Assembly (NCBI GenBank): GCA_947632295.1
Contig: CANROQ010000007.1
Span: forward strand, 1-14,195
Length of the DNA stretch: 14,195 nt
Direction of reading: 5' to 3'
Source of the DNA: an uncultured Bacilli bacterium
GTDB lineage: Bacteria; Bacillota_I; Bacilli_A; RF39; UBA660
The notes under the pieces were generated by a model. That model searched no databases, was not told the origin of the DNA, and saw only the letters and a list, made by a program, of their open reading frames with translations. This document shows, in pieces, positions 6,395 to 13,382 of this stretch (positions are counted from its first letter, which is position 1; each line of letters opens with the position of its first letter). The position numbers were made by a program, and so were the translations under genes.

Positions 6395-6434
6395 ATATTT
6401 ATAGTATTTATATTACTATTGTTACTATAAATAT
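6395..6434. repeat. perfect 12-bp inverted repeat, ATATTTATAGTA/TACTATAAATAT
   Basis: The arms lie at 6395-6406 and 6423-6434 with a 16-bp spacer that itself contains a related TTACTATTG. No T-tract follows on either strand, so it is not a simple terminator. Confidence 0.75.
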
Positions 6435-6469
6435 TTAGCATTTTAGAGTTAAAATAAAAACTTTGTTTT

Positions 6470-6490
6470 CATTCATTTAACTAATACAAA
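6470..6490. repeat. 21-bp direct repeat, copy 2
   Basis: CATTCATTTAACTAATACAA plus A, matching 5448-5468 at 19 of 21 positions. Confidence 0.5.
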
Positions 6491-6513
6491 AAAGTATAAA
6501 TCTTTACGTATTA

Positions 6514-6541
6514 ATGATACCATATATTCAAAAAAAGACAA
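6514..6541 (-). promoter_or_regulatory. promoter reading into the inverted-repeat region
   Basis: On the minus strand TTGTCT (6541-6536), a 16-bp spacer and TATCAT (6519-6514) with an extended -10 TG. The ATGGTATCATTAA context is nearly identical to that of the tRNA promoter at 181-209. It lies just after the terminator of the nuclease operon, so it starts a new transcript with no gene for about 390 nt. Confidence 0.65.
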
Positions 6542-6544
6542 GTG

Positions 6545-6590
6545 TGGTGAAAAAAACAAAAAAGATAGTGATATTTTATATTTCACTATC
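6545..6590 (-). terminator. strong rho-independent terminator closing the nuclease/polymerase block
   Basis: On the minus strand the 7-8-bp stem GATAGTG(A)/(T)CACTATC (6590-6584 with 6570-6564) is followed by TTTTTTG and TTTTTTT. It begins 11 nt after the stop of the PD-(D/E)XK gene and marks the 3' end of the block that begins beyond the right edge of the window. Confidence 0.92.
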
Positions 6591-6600
6591 TAATCTACAA

Positions 6601-8241
6601 TTATGATTTTGTCTTTATATAACGATCTTCAAATTCATTAATTTCTAAGAACTCAGTTTTTTCATCATCTTTCCAAACATCAAATAGAAGTTTTAAATCA
6701 CAGTTGATATTGCCATCTTTTGACTTTAAGCATGCTTCACCGGTTTCTAAAAGGGATTTAAAAGATTCGTTAGCTTTAATAACATCATCGTCTTTAAGAT
6801 TTTTAATCTTGTCCCATACTTTTTGAGCATGAGTTTGTTCTTCTCCTTGTATAGCACAAATAATCCAATAATGTAAATTATACTCATTAATATCACTAAT
6901 TCTACTAAGTTTGCCTAGTTTTTCATTTCGATAATTATAACGGTTCTCAATATTTTCCAAAAATTTAGTTAAATTTAGTTTACCTTCATTATTAATTAAT
7001 TTGTTAATATCATCTAAATGAGTATTTATACCATGTTCGCTTAAGTCATTTTTCTTGCCTATTACTCCCTCATTTACTTTTAATTCAATTAAATAAATAT
7101 CTTTTTTGTTTTCATTGGTATCAACAAAAATACAATCAATTCTTCCCCTTTTATCACTAGCGTCATCGTCTCTTAAATCATTATCACTTTCTCTAGTATA
7201 GTATTCTTCTTCAAATGGATCAACTGAGGAAAGACCAGAATAATAACTTAATTTATTTTTAGTCATAAATGAATGCTGATACTTTTTCTCTAATTCAACT
7301 TTAGTAATTTTTTCATAGTTTGATATTGCATCTTCTATGTTTTTATTAAATTCTTCTAGTTGAGCATATTTAATTGTTTTGGAATTTGTATCATAGTCAA
7401 GATCCGGTTTTGCTAGTCCCGAATAAGAAGATTTTTTTAATATTGGTTTTGATTTTTCAAATTTCAATGTAAATGTTGTATATAGAATCATTAGAGCTTC
7501 AATTTTTGTTAACTCAAATGATGATAATTTTTCAATATTTTGAAGTTCAAATACAATTTTATCTTTTTTTCCATTTTTATGCTTTTTAATAGTTTTTAAT
7601 TGCCCTATAGTATTGTCTACATCAAAACTTGTTCCAAGTTTTATTAATCTTTCATTTAATAGTCTTAATCTTATTTCTACTTGCTTTTTAATTTCTTCAG
7701 CTTTAATTTTGGGTCTTGTTGAGCCTTTAAAAAAAACTTCACCAAAGCAAAATTTGCCTTCTTTTTTTAGTTTTACTTCAAAATATGTTTCTAATTTTTG
7801 TTTTAAATCATTTTTATTTTTGACAAAATTATCAATATTGTTTTCAATCTTATTTAAATACAAATCTAATTTTTCTCTTAAATCATCTTCATTTTCCATA
7901 GGATTACATTTAAAATATTCATCTAATTCTTTTTTTAAATCAAATTTAGTATCTCCAATTACCACAACAGTACCATCTTTAGTATCTTCTAGACTATCTA
8001 TAATTTTGCGTATATTTGTTTGGTTTATTTTATAGATATTTTCAGGAATGGTAATTGTTACATTATTATCGCAACATTCTTTGTTTTCAACATAAAAAGC
8101 TTTTATTCCTTCACAATACACAATATCCTTACAGTCTTTTTTGTTAGTTTCTTTGTCCTGTTGTCTTATTCTAATTATGAACTTCTTGTCATCATCATAA
8201 CATTTTCTTAATTTATCCAAACTACAATTATTTATTATCAT
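6601..8241 (-). CDS. PD-(D/E)XK nuclease-like protein
   Basis: A 546-residue soluble protein. Residues 366-388 carry the PD-(D/E)XK core GRIDCIFVD...DIYLIELKV. D369 is the first acid, followed by a beta-hairpin, then E386-L-K388. The helix HLDDINKLI (408-416) follows, as expected for this fold. Acidic residues around DPFEEEYY (341-348) may supply a further metal ligand. The N-terminal 330 residues are Lys/Glu-rich and helical (two coiled-coil-like stretches, about 100-160 and 183-203) and resemble nothing I know; they may bind nucleic acid or a partner. The ATG has AAAGGAGAG 6 nt upstream, lying inside the end of the MBL gene, with a 2-nt gap. The two are surely co-expressed and may form one functional pair. 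The whole-protein family was not recognised. Last gene before the terminator. Confidence 0.7.
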   Translation of the reverse strand: MIINNCSLDKLRKCYDDDKKFIIRIRQQDKETNKKDCKDIVYCEGIKAFYVENKECCDNNVTITIPENIYKINQTNIRKIIDSLEDTKDGTVVVIGDTKFDLKKELDEYFKCNPMENEDDLREKLDLYLNKIENNIDNFVKNKNDLKQKLETYFEVKLKKEGKFCFGEVFFKGSTRPKIKAEEIKKQVEIRLRLLNERLIKLGTSFDVDNTIGQLKTIKKHKNGKKDKIVFELQNIEKLSSFELTKIEALMILYTTFTLKFEKSKPILKKSSYSGLAKPDLDYDTNSKTIKYAQLEEFNKNIEDAISNYEKITKVELEKKYQHSFMTKNKLSYYSGLSSVDPFEEEYYTRESDNDLRDDDASDKRGRIDCIFVDTNENKKDIYLIELKVNEGVIGKKNDLSEHGINTHLDDINKLINNEGKLNLTKFLENIENRYNYRNEKLGKLSRISDINEYNLHYWIICAIQGEEQTHAQKVWDKIKNLKDDDVIKANESFKSLLETGEACLKSKDGNINCDLKLLFDVWKDDEKTEFLEINEFEDRYIKTKS

Positions 8242-8243
8242 TT

Positions 8244-9503
8244 TTACTCTCCTTTTAAATCAATTATATCTCCATCTATAAATTCTAATAATCTATCTTT
8301 AAACAATTCTTTTTCAATTGTCGCTGCTTCTTCACTTTTTTCAGTATGTATTATGATAACTTTCCTTGGATTAACTATTTTATCCAAAGTTTTTATTGCT
8401 TCTAGACTAGCATGCCCTGAGGTATGAATTGGGAAATAGTCCATATGTAATTCGTTTACTAAGTAATTTTTAAAATCTCTTGTCTTAGAATCTGGCCAAT
8501 CATCTCTTATATATCCATCCCACATCGAATATATTAAGCAAGCATTTTTAATATTATTTTTATTATCTTTTAAATAATCGTTCATTGATTGTTTGATTGA
8601 AACAACAAACTTTTCACTAAAAGGTAGTTCATATATGACCTTTTTAGTGTGTTTAATATATCTACCGTATGGTTCTTCTATTTTCCTTTGATTTGGACTT
8701 ACAAATGTATAAACATTATTAAAAGTATTAGAATTAGGTATTTTCTTAAGTAAACTAGTCGTAGAATTCATACACATATCCATAATAAATAAATGTGTTT
8801 TGGAAAATGTTTTATACAAATTTACAATTCTATCAATATTAGTACTAGAACACATAACATATATTTGATCATATTTAGTAAGTTCTTTAAAATCTTTAGT
8901 TAAATCAATTTCTTTTGTAAAATTTCTTTTATTATTTCCAATAGTTGTACCTTCTGTTATCAATAAGTCAACTTTCCCAATTTTATTTAAAATTTTATTA
9001 AATAAACAACCTTTTTTACCATGATTGCGATAATCTCCAGTATGTAATATTTTTTCATTGTCTACTTCTATTAAAAGCATTGCTGAATTATAATTAGAAT
9101 GATCTGCGATGAAAGGTGTTACCTTGATATCGTTTATAAAAAAGCTCTTTTCAAAGTCAAAATATTTAATTGTGTTATCTTTTTCTCGAAGTACTTTATC
9201 ATATTCTCTAGTAAAATAACACAAGTTATTATGAATTTCCATTCCTTCTTTATTTACATAAATGGGTATATCTTTTTTTACCAAAGAAGCACACCCAATA
9301 TGATCTTTATGCGAATGAGTTATTATTACACCATCATAGCTAGGCTCTAAATTATCTTTTTTAGTTAAACCAGGAATGATAATTTGTTCTTCATCATTTA
9401 AATTATCTCCATAGTCAATAATAATTTTTGTTCCTTTGCTACTAGTAATTTCGGTGACGCAACCACCTATTTGATTTGTTCCTCTTATAATTTTTACTTG
9501 CAT
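8244..9503 (-). CDS. beta-CASP metallo-beta-lactamase nuclease (RNase J/CPSF-like fold)
   Basis: A 419-residue protein. The metallo-beta-lactamase signature is HSHKDH at 63-68 (HxHxDH), with ADHSN (133-137, H135) and HTGDYR (154-159, D157) as further metal ligands. The C-terminal half carries beta-CASP motifs: the HTSGHAS block (360-366) and the late histidine in IIIHTEKSEE (H386). All metal-binding residues look intact, so an active zinc-dependent RNase or DNase is expected. It is shorter than RNase J (about 550 residues) and lacks that enzyme's C-terminal domain, so it is probably not the housekeeping RNase J. Start: ATG 9503 is preferred to an upstream in-frame codon because AAGGAG lies 11 nt before it. 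The gene starts 1 nt past the preceding stop and ends 2 nt before the PD-(D/E)XK gene. Confidence 0.85.
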   Translation of the reverse strand: MQVKIIRGTNQIGGCVTEITSSKGTKIIIDYGDNLNDEEQIIIPGLTKKDNLEPSYDGVIITHSHKDHIGCASLVKKDIPIYVNKEGMEIHNNLCYFTREYDKVLREKDNTIKYFDFEKSFFINDIKVTPFIADHSNYNSAMLLIEVDNEKILHTGDYRNHGKKGCLFNKILNKIGKVDLLITEGTTIGNNKRNFTKEIDLTKDFKELTKYDQIYVMCSSTNIDRIVNLYKTFSKTHLFIMDMCMNSTTSLLKKIPNSNTFNNVYTFVSPNQRKIEEPYGRYIKHTKKVIYELPFSEKFVVSIKQSMNDYLKDNKNNIKNACLIYSMWDGYIRDDWPDSKTRDFKNYLVNELHMDYFPIHTSGHASLEAIKTLDKIVNPRKVIIIHTEKSEEAATIEKELFKDRLLEFIDGDIIDLKGE

Positions 9504-9504
9504 T

Positions 9505-10242
9505 TTATATCTTCTCCTTAATATAATGGCTATCGTAATTTGCCTCATAACTCTTTGTTAAAGTAATACCTGTTTTCATATTATTTTCTAAAACAATTAG
9601 TGTATTTTTAGATTTTCTTTTAGACAGTAAGTATTTCTTTGTATACTTACAAATTGTTTCATATTCGATAATGTTATTTAATTCAAGATTTTGATTGCTT
9701 GTATATTTAGCATCAGCAATTAAAATTATTTGAACTTGATTTTTTTTAGCAAAATTAGCAAGTTTTTTAAGTGCTATTTCCTTACTATAATTAGTCTTCT
9801 TTAAAAGTGCATCTAAGGTATTTATAATATAGATATCTCTTGGTTTTGAATTAATATCATGGGCATAATCCAATAAATATTCTAAATAATCTTTGGAAAT
9901 TTTTTGTTTATCAAAATCTACCATTATTATATCAAGTTTTTGTAATAATTCAATAACATTGTTTAGCCTTTTTATATCTAAAGAATTTATATAAAGTTTA
10001 CCTACTATCTCACAAGGATTAAAATAAGCTTCAACTTTATGTTTATCAATGTTAGATATACTTGCAATTAAATTTTGGGTGAACCAATTATTATTGCCAT
10101 CAAAGTTAAAAATTTGAATACTCTTTTTATATTTTATTCCAAGATCACTAATCATTTTATAAATTAATTCCATTCTACCACTTAAAGGTTCTGATGCGAC
10201 TACTGTTAGAGAACTATTATAATATTCCTTAAAATCATTCAT
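9505..10242 (-). CDS. degenerate DnaB/RecA-fold protein 1
   Basis: A 245-residue protein that reads like the C-terminal RecA-fold domain of a DnaB helicase without its N-terminal domain. LTVVASEPLSGRMEL (12-26) sits where Walker A (GxxxxGKT) belongs, but the Lys and Thr are gone. IQIFNFD (42-48) corresponds to DnaB's VAIFSLEM strand. PRDIYIINTLDALL (134-147) corresponds to Walker B, with N141 in place of the Asp. VQIILIADAK (170-179) matches the strand containing the sensor. The C-terminal part (188-240) matches the DnaB tail (D-I-v-x-y..., then I-v-l-x-x-x-x-x-G). It therefore probably cannot hydrolyse ATP as DnaB does. It is a clear paralogue of the protein at 13383-13988. The start ATG has AGGAGT 7 nt upstream. 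It is coupled to the MBL gene by a 1-nt gap. Confidence 0.6.
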   Translation of the reverse strand: MNDFKEYYNSSLTVVASEPLSGRMELIYKMISDLGIKYKKSIQIFNFDGNNNWFTQNLIASISNIDKHKVEAYFNPCEIVGKLYINSLDIKRLNNVIELLQKLDIIMVDFDKQKISKDYLEYLLDYAHDINSKPRDIYIINTLDALLKKTNYSKEIALKKLANFAKKNQVQIILIADAKYTSNQNLELNNIIEYETICKYTKKYLLSKRKSKNTLIVLENNMKTGITLTKSYEANYDSHYIKEKI

Positions 10243-10363
10243 TTTTTGACTCCTTTTTAATTAGCAATTAAATGTGATTTTTTAACTACTTTATATCATA
10301 ATTTTTTTCATTCATCACACTAACTACTATTTACATTAATAATTTGACTATATAATTGTATTA

Positions 10364-10392
10364 ATAATAATTTTAGATTAATATGCAAGCAA
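10364..10392 (-). promoter_or_regulatory. weak internal promoter candidate before DnaB-like protein 1
   Basis: On the minus strand TTGCTT (10392-10387), 17 bp, then TATTAT (10369-10364), within the 164-nt gap that interrupts the block. It could give separate expression of the DnaB-like/MBL/PD-(D/E)XK trio. In DNA this AT-rich, chance matches are common. Confidence 0.3.
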
Positions 10393-10406
10393 TTTTAAAA
10401 CTTGTT

Positions 10407-11075
10407 TTAATTTCCATCGATGAAATCAAATAGTTCAACATCATTTATAATATCACTGTTATATTTTGTTAATATTTTATAATATTTTTTTATAAAATTT
10501 TTTAATAACATCATATCTATCTCTTTTATATTTATTTTTCTATTTACTAATACAAGTGGATTATCTTTATTAACACTCATCATTATCATATTATTGTAAT
10601 TAAGTTTCCCATAATCATTTTGAAAAAATATTATATTATCTCTATCAAGTGTATAGGAACAATAAAGAAGTAAATTCATTGGTAAATTAGTTATTTTTTT
10701 AGATAAGTTAGTACAACCGAAGTGTTCTTTTTTTTCATCAAAAAATATTTGTTTTGCTTCATATTCTTGTATATCAGCATTCCAATAATCTAATAGTAGT
10801 TGTTGATGTGTTTTTACATATTCCAGCACATCTTTTATATATAATTTATTAGGTTTACTCAAATTTTTTAAATCTTCCAAAATCTTTATATTTTTTATAT
10901 CAACAGTTAAAAAGAATTTATCTCCCCAGTTTTTGAATTTTATTTGAGGAATAAAGCTTTTTAATCTTTCTTTTCCATTATAAACTAAGTACAAAATTAT
11001 ATCGGTATAATCATTGTTTTCAAAAGAAATTGTGGCTTTAAATAAATTGTTTATCTTTTCATTTTTTAATTTCAT
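10407..11075 (-). CDS. unrecognised 222-residue protein between the polymerase-like and DnaB-like genes
   Basis: A 222-residue soluble protein with no signal or membrane helix. I do not recognise the family. Visible features are an N-terminal half with beta-strand pattern (ISFENNDYTDIILYLVYNG, then FIPQIKFKNWG) and a helix LYIKDVLEYVKTHQQLLLDYWN (about 78-99). That helix recalls the closing helix of small DUF4160-type proteins (K-x-x-x-Y-V-x-x-H-x-x-x-L-x-x-W), a weak resemblance. A hydrophobic central stretch follows (NLPMNLLLYCSYTLDRDNIIFF), and an acidic C-terminus ending FDFIDGN. The start is ATG with AGGAT 9 nt upstream. It has 95 nt before it and 164 nt after it, wider gaps than elsewhere in the block, so its membership is less certain. 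Base composition is like its neighbours. Confidence 0.6.
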   Translation of the reverse strand: MKLKNEKINNLFKATISFENNDYTDIILYLVYNGKERLKSFIPQIKFKNWGDKFFLTVDIKNIKILEDLKNLSKPNKLYIKDVLEYVKTHQQLLLDYWNADIQEYEAKQIFFDEKKEHFGCTNLSKKITNLPMNLLLYCSYTLDRDNIIFFQNDYGKLNYNNMIMMSVNKDNPLVLVNRKINIKEIDMMLLKNFIKKYYKILTKYNSDIINDVELFDFIDGN

Positions 11076-11170
11076 TTTAATAATCCTAAATATTTAAATT
11101 TTTAACTTTTTTCATCATAATCCAAGTATAAAACTATATTTGAAAAATCTTATGACTATTATATAACTTA

Positions 11171-13369
11171 TCATTCAGCTTGTTCTCTTCTCATGACCTC
11201 ATTAAAAATAGTTGGAAATTTAGCTTTATACCAAGCAAATTTATATGCGATTAAAGCATAAGAAATAATATGGGCTTTTAATGGTAAATAATTGATATTT
11301 TCTAAATTAGATATATCTTCTTCAGGAATTTTATTAATTAGAATCTTTTTATAATTATCCCAACTATTAAAATCGTTTAACATACCTTGACCAATAAAAT
11401 TCATTATTTCATAGGCTTTTTTATACTCTATATTATGTTTAAGTAAAAACAATAAAATATCTTCTCGATAGACTATTTGGTCGTTAATTAATTCTTTATT
11501 TTTTGATAAATTTTTAATTTTATTTGTTATGCCATTACCATGTAAAAGACCAATTATTTTGGCTAAATCATTAAAATTATTAGGTTTTATAATATTTATT
11601 AAAGTTTTGGCAAAGTTAGCATTTAATTCAAATAAATCTTCTACGTCACCATTATTTATTAAATCAAAAACAATTTTTTCATTTAATGGTATATCAGTTA
11701 ATTTAACTTTAGTTAAATCTTCTAACTCTTTTACTAATGCAAGTAATCTATGTCCTAATATGTCAAACTTAACAATATTTAAATTAAGATCATTATAATC
11801 AAAATGCGTGCTTAAATAATTATAATTGTTATTGTTATGAGGATAATTACAAGGGGTAAAATCATATATTTCTCTATCTTTAGGTATTACAAATATACCA
11901 CCAGGATGTTGCCCAGTAACTTTAAATTGACCTTCTAATTTTTTTGCTAGTCTTAATTTTTCTTGATCACTTATATCTAAATCTTTTTGCATAATTTCTT
12001 CTTTGGCTCTATTAGACTGCATTAAAGCAACAACTCCTGCTTTAACTGTATAATCTTTTCCCCAAAATTTGATTAAATAATTGATTAATTCTTTATGAAT
12101 ACTATCAGCAAAATTAATATCGATATCAGGAATCTTTTCACCATTTAAACCTAAAAAGTTGTCATAAGGAATATTAAAACCATCTTTTTTTAGTTCACTT
12201 TGACACTTTGGACAGTTTTTATCAGGCATATCTATTCCATAATTATAAGTTAAAGTATCATCAAAATAAAATTTTTTACATTTAGAACAATAATAATGAG
12301 GAGGAAGAGGATTTATACTTGTAATACCCATTAAATAGGCAATAAAGGATGAAGCAACACCACCTCGAGCAAATAATGGGTATCCCATGTTATAAGACTT
12401 ATCTACAAGTTTTTTATATATTAAAAATATCGATTCTGCATTAATATTAATTATTCCATATTTATTTGAATTATCTTTACCATATAGTTCTTCATTTATT
12501 CTATTTGTAATAATACTTGGAATATTTTTATCACATAATTCATTTAATTTCTTATTAATTATATTCAATATTTTATTTTTGCTATCTTTAATTTGAGGCA
12601 AATAACATTTATCACTAAGTATTTTAATATTTTTAGTTAAATTTGCCAGTTTATTTGTGTTTTGAATAACTATTTCATATGCTAGACTTTCTCCTAAAAA
12701 GTTAAAATCATTTAACATTTCTTTAGTTGTTTTTAAATAACTGGCTGTTTTATTATCTTTAAAAAGTATTTCATAATCATCTTGTTCTTCTTTTTTTAAA
12801 TAACAAACATTGCTAGTTGCTATAACAAGTTTATTAATATCTTTAGCAAGGTTTATTAATTTTTTTAAATATTGTTTATCTAAAGATGAATTCACCTCAA
12901 TAAAATCCCACCATATTAAATCATCTTGAATTTGATAATCTTCTAAATTATCATATATATCCTCAACATAAGTTGAATCTAAGCCATATAATAAGCCACT
13001 ACTTAAAAGAACTAATTCGTCTTTAGTAATAACTTGTTTTCCATATTTGTCCAAATTAGTAGTTTTAATTTTCGTAATTATTTTATATAAATTTTTTAAT
13101 CCTTCCCCGTTTCTTACTAATATTGTAATAGGGATAATTGTATCACACTCAAGCATTTTTACAACTGCTCCGTAAATAATCTTAAAATCAGTAATATTAT
13201 TTTTCTTTAAATATTTATCTATTTTAGGGAAAATATAAACATTATTAAAATCAGTAATAGCTAATTGATTTAATCCTATACTTTTAGCATAACCAATTAA
13301 TTCTTTAAAATCGACAATACTTTTTTTAGTCATTTTTGTAAAAACTTTAAATTCTACTCTTTCTTGCAT
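11171..13369 (-). CDS. PolC-like DNA polymerase III alpha paralogue lacking exonuclease and terminal domains
   Basis: 732 residues against about 1440 for PolC. Residues 1-150 match the PolC PHP domain (TKM, LAITDF, IIYGAVV, GLKNLYKII, ELVLLSSGLLYG), but the metal-binding His of HTHTKMS and TDHG are replaced (FKVFTKMT, TDFN), and the 3'-5' exonuclease normally inserted in PHP is absent. The polymerase core follows: ARGGVASSFIAYLMGIT (334-350), a zinc finger with C361-x-x-C364 and C386-x-x-C389, PDIDINF (D415, D417), TGQHPGG (485-491) and FDILGH (D536). The three catalytic aspartates are thus present. It stops just after the LKAHxxSYAL segment (697-706), lacking about 160 C-terminal residues, including PolC's clamp-binding tail. 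The N-terminal OB region is also missing. It is probably an accessory, non-proofreading polymerase and cannot replace PolC. ATG 13369 has AGGAG 10 nt upstream, 13 nt after the preceding gene. Confidence 0.85.
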   Translation of the reverse strand: MQERVEFKVFTKMTKKSIVDFKELIGYAKSIGLNQLAITDFNNVYIFPKIDKYLKKNNITDFKIIYGAVVKMLECDTIIPITILVRNGEGLKNLYKIITKIKTTNLDKYGKQVITKDELVLLSSGLLYGLDSTYVEDIYDNLEDYQIQDDLIWWDFIEVNSSLDKQYLKKLINLAKDINKLVIATSNVCYLKKEEQDDYEILFKDNKTASYLKTTKEMLNDFNFLGESLAYEIVIQNTNKLANLTKNIKILSDKCYLPQIKDSKNKILNIINKKLNELCDKNIPSIITNRINEELYGKDNSNKYGIININAESIFLIYKKLVDKSYNMGYPLFARGGVASSFIAYLMGITSINPLPPHYYCSKCKKFYFDDTLTYNYGIDMPDKNCPKCQSELKKDGFNIPYDNFLGLNGEKIPDIDINFADSIHKELINYLIKFWGKDYTVKAGVVALMQSNRAKEEIMQKDLDISDQEKLRLAKKLEGQFKVTGQHPGGIFVIPKDREIYDFTPCNYPHNNNNYNYLSTHFDYNDLNLNIVKFDILGHRLLALVKELEDLTKVKLTDIPLNEKIVFDLINNGDVEDLFELNANFAKTLINIIKPNNFNDLAKIIGLLHGNGITNKIKNLSKNKELINDQIVYREDILLFLLKHNIEYKKAYEIMNFIGQGMLNDFNSWDNYKKILINKIPEEDISNLENINYLPLKAHIISYALIAYKFAWYKAKFPTIFNEVMRREQAE

Positions 13370-13382
13370 TTTAATTAAACTC

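Larger units (their letters stand above)
6219..6513 (-). ncRNA. candidate structured non-coding region, possibly transcribed leftward from 6514-6541
   Basis: About 300 bases without a convincing gene but with dense hairpin potential. TAACTCA/TGAGTTA (6313-6319 and 6335-6341) encloses the palindrome AAACAATTGTTT. TACAA/TTGTA pairs at 6347-6351 and 6358-6362. A perfect 12-bp pair lies at 6395-6406 and 6423-6434. A good promoter sits at the upstream end. Two overlapping minus-strand open frames of about 35-38 codons (around 6332-6195) lack ribosome sites. It may be a small RNA, a long structured leader, or eroded mobile DNA. I recognise no known RNA family. Confidence 0.35.

Noticed and set aside
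7613..8211. Two plus-strand open frames of 140 and 63 codons.
   Set aside because: They lie entirely inside the PD-(D/E)XK gene, lack ribosome sites, and have Ser/Phe/Leu-rich compositions expected from antisense reading of Lys/Glu-rich coding DNA.
8244..9503. Calling the MBL protein housekeeping RNase J (rnjA/rnjB).
   Set aside because: It is about 130 residues too short, lacks the C-terminal domain, and sits in an accessory block coupled to a PD-(D/E)XK gene.
11529..11798. Plus-strand 89-codon open frame.
   Set aside because: It is antisense to the polymerase-like gene with no ribosome site and no recognisable domain.
11171..13369. Treating the polymerase gene as the organism's replicative PolC or as a decayed pseudogene.
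   Set aside because: It lacks proofreading, N-terminal and clamp-binding regions needed for the replicase, yet has one uninterrupted frame, a good ribosome site and all catalytic aspartates, so neither reading fits well.
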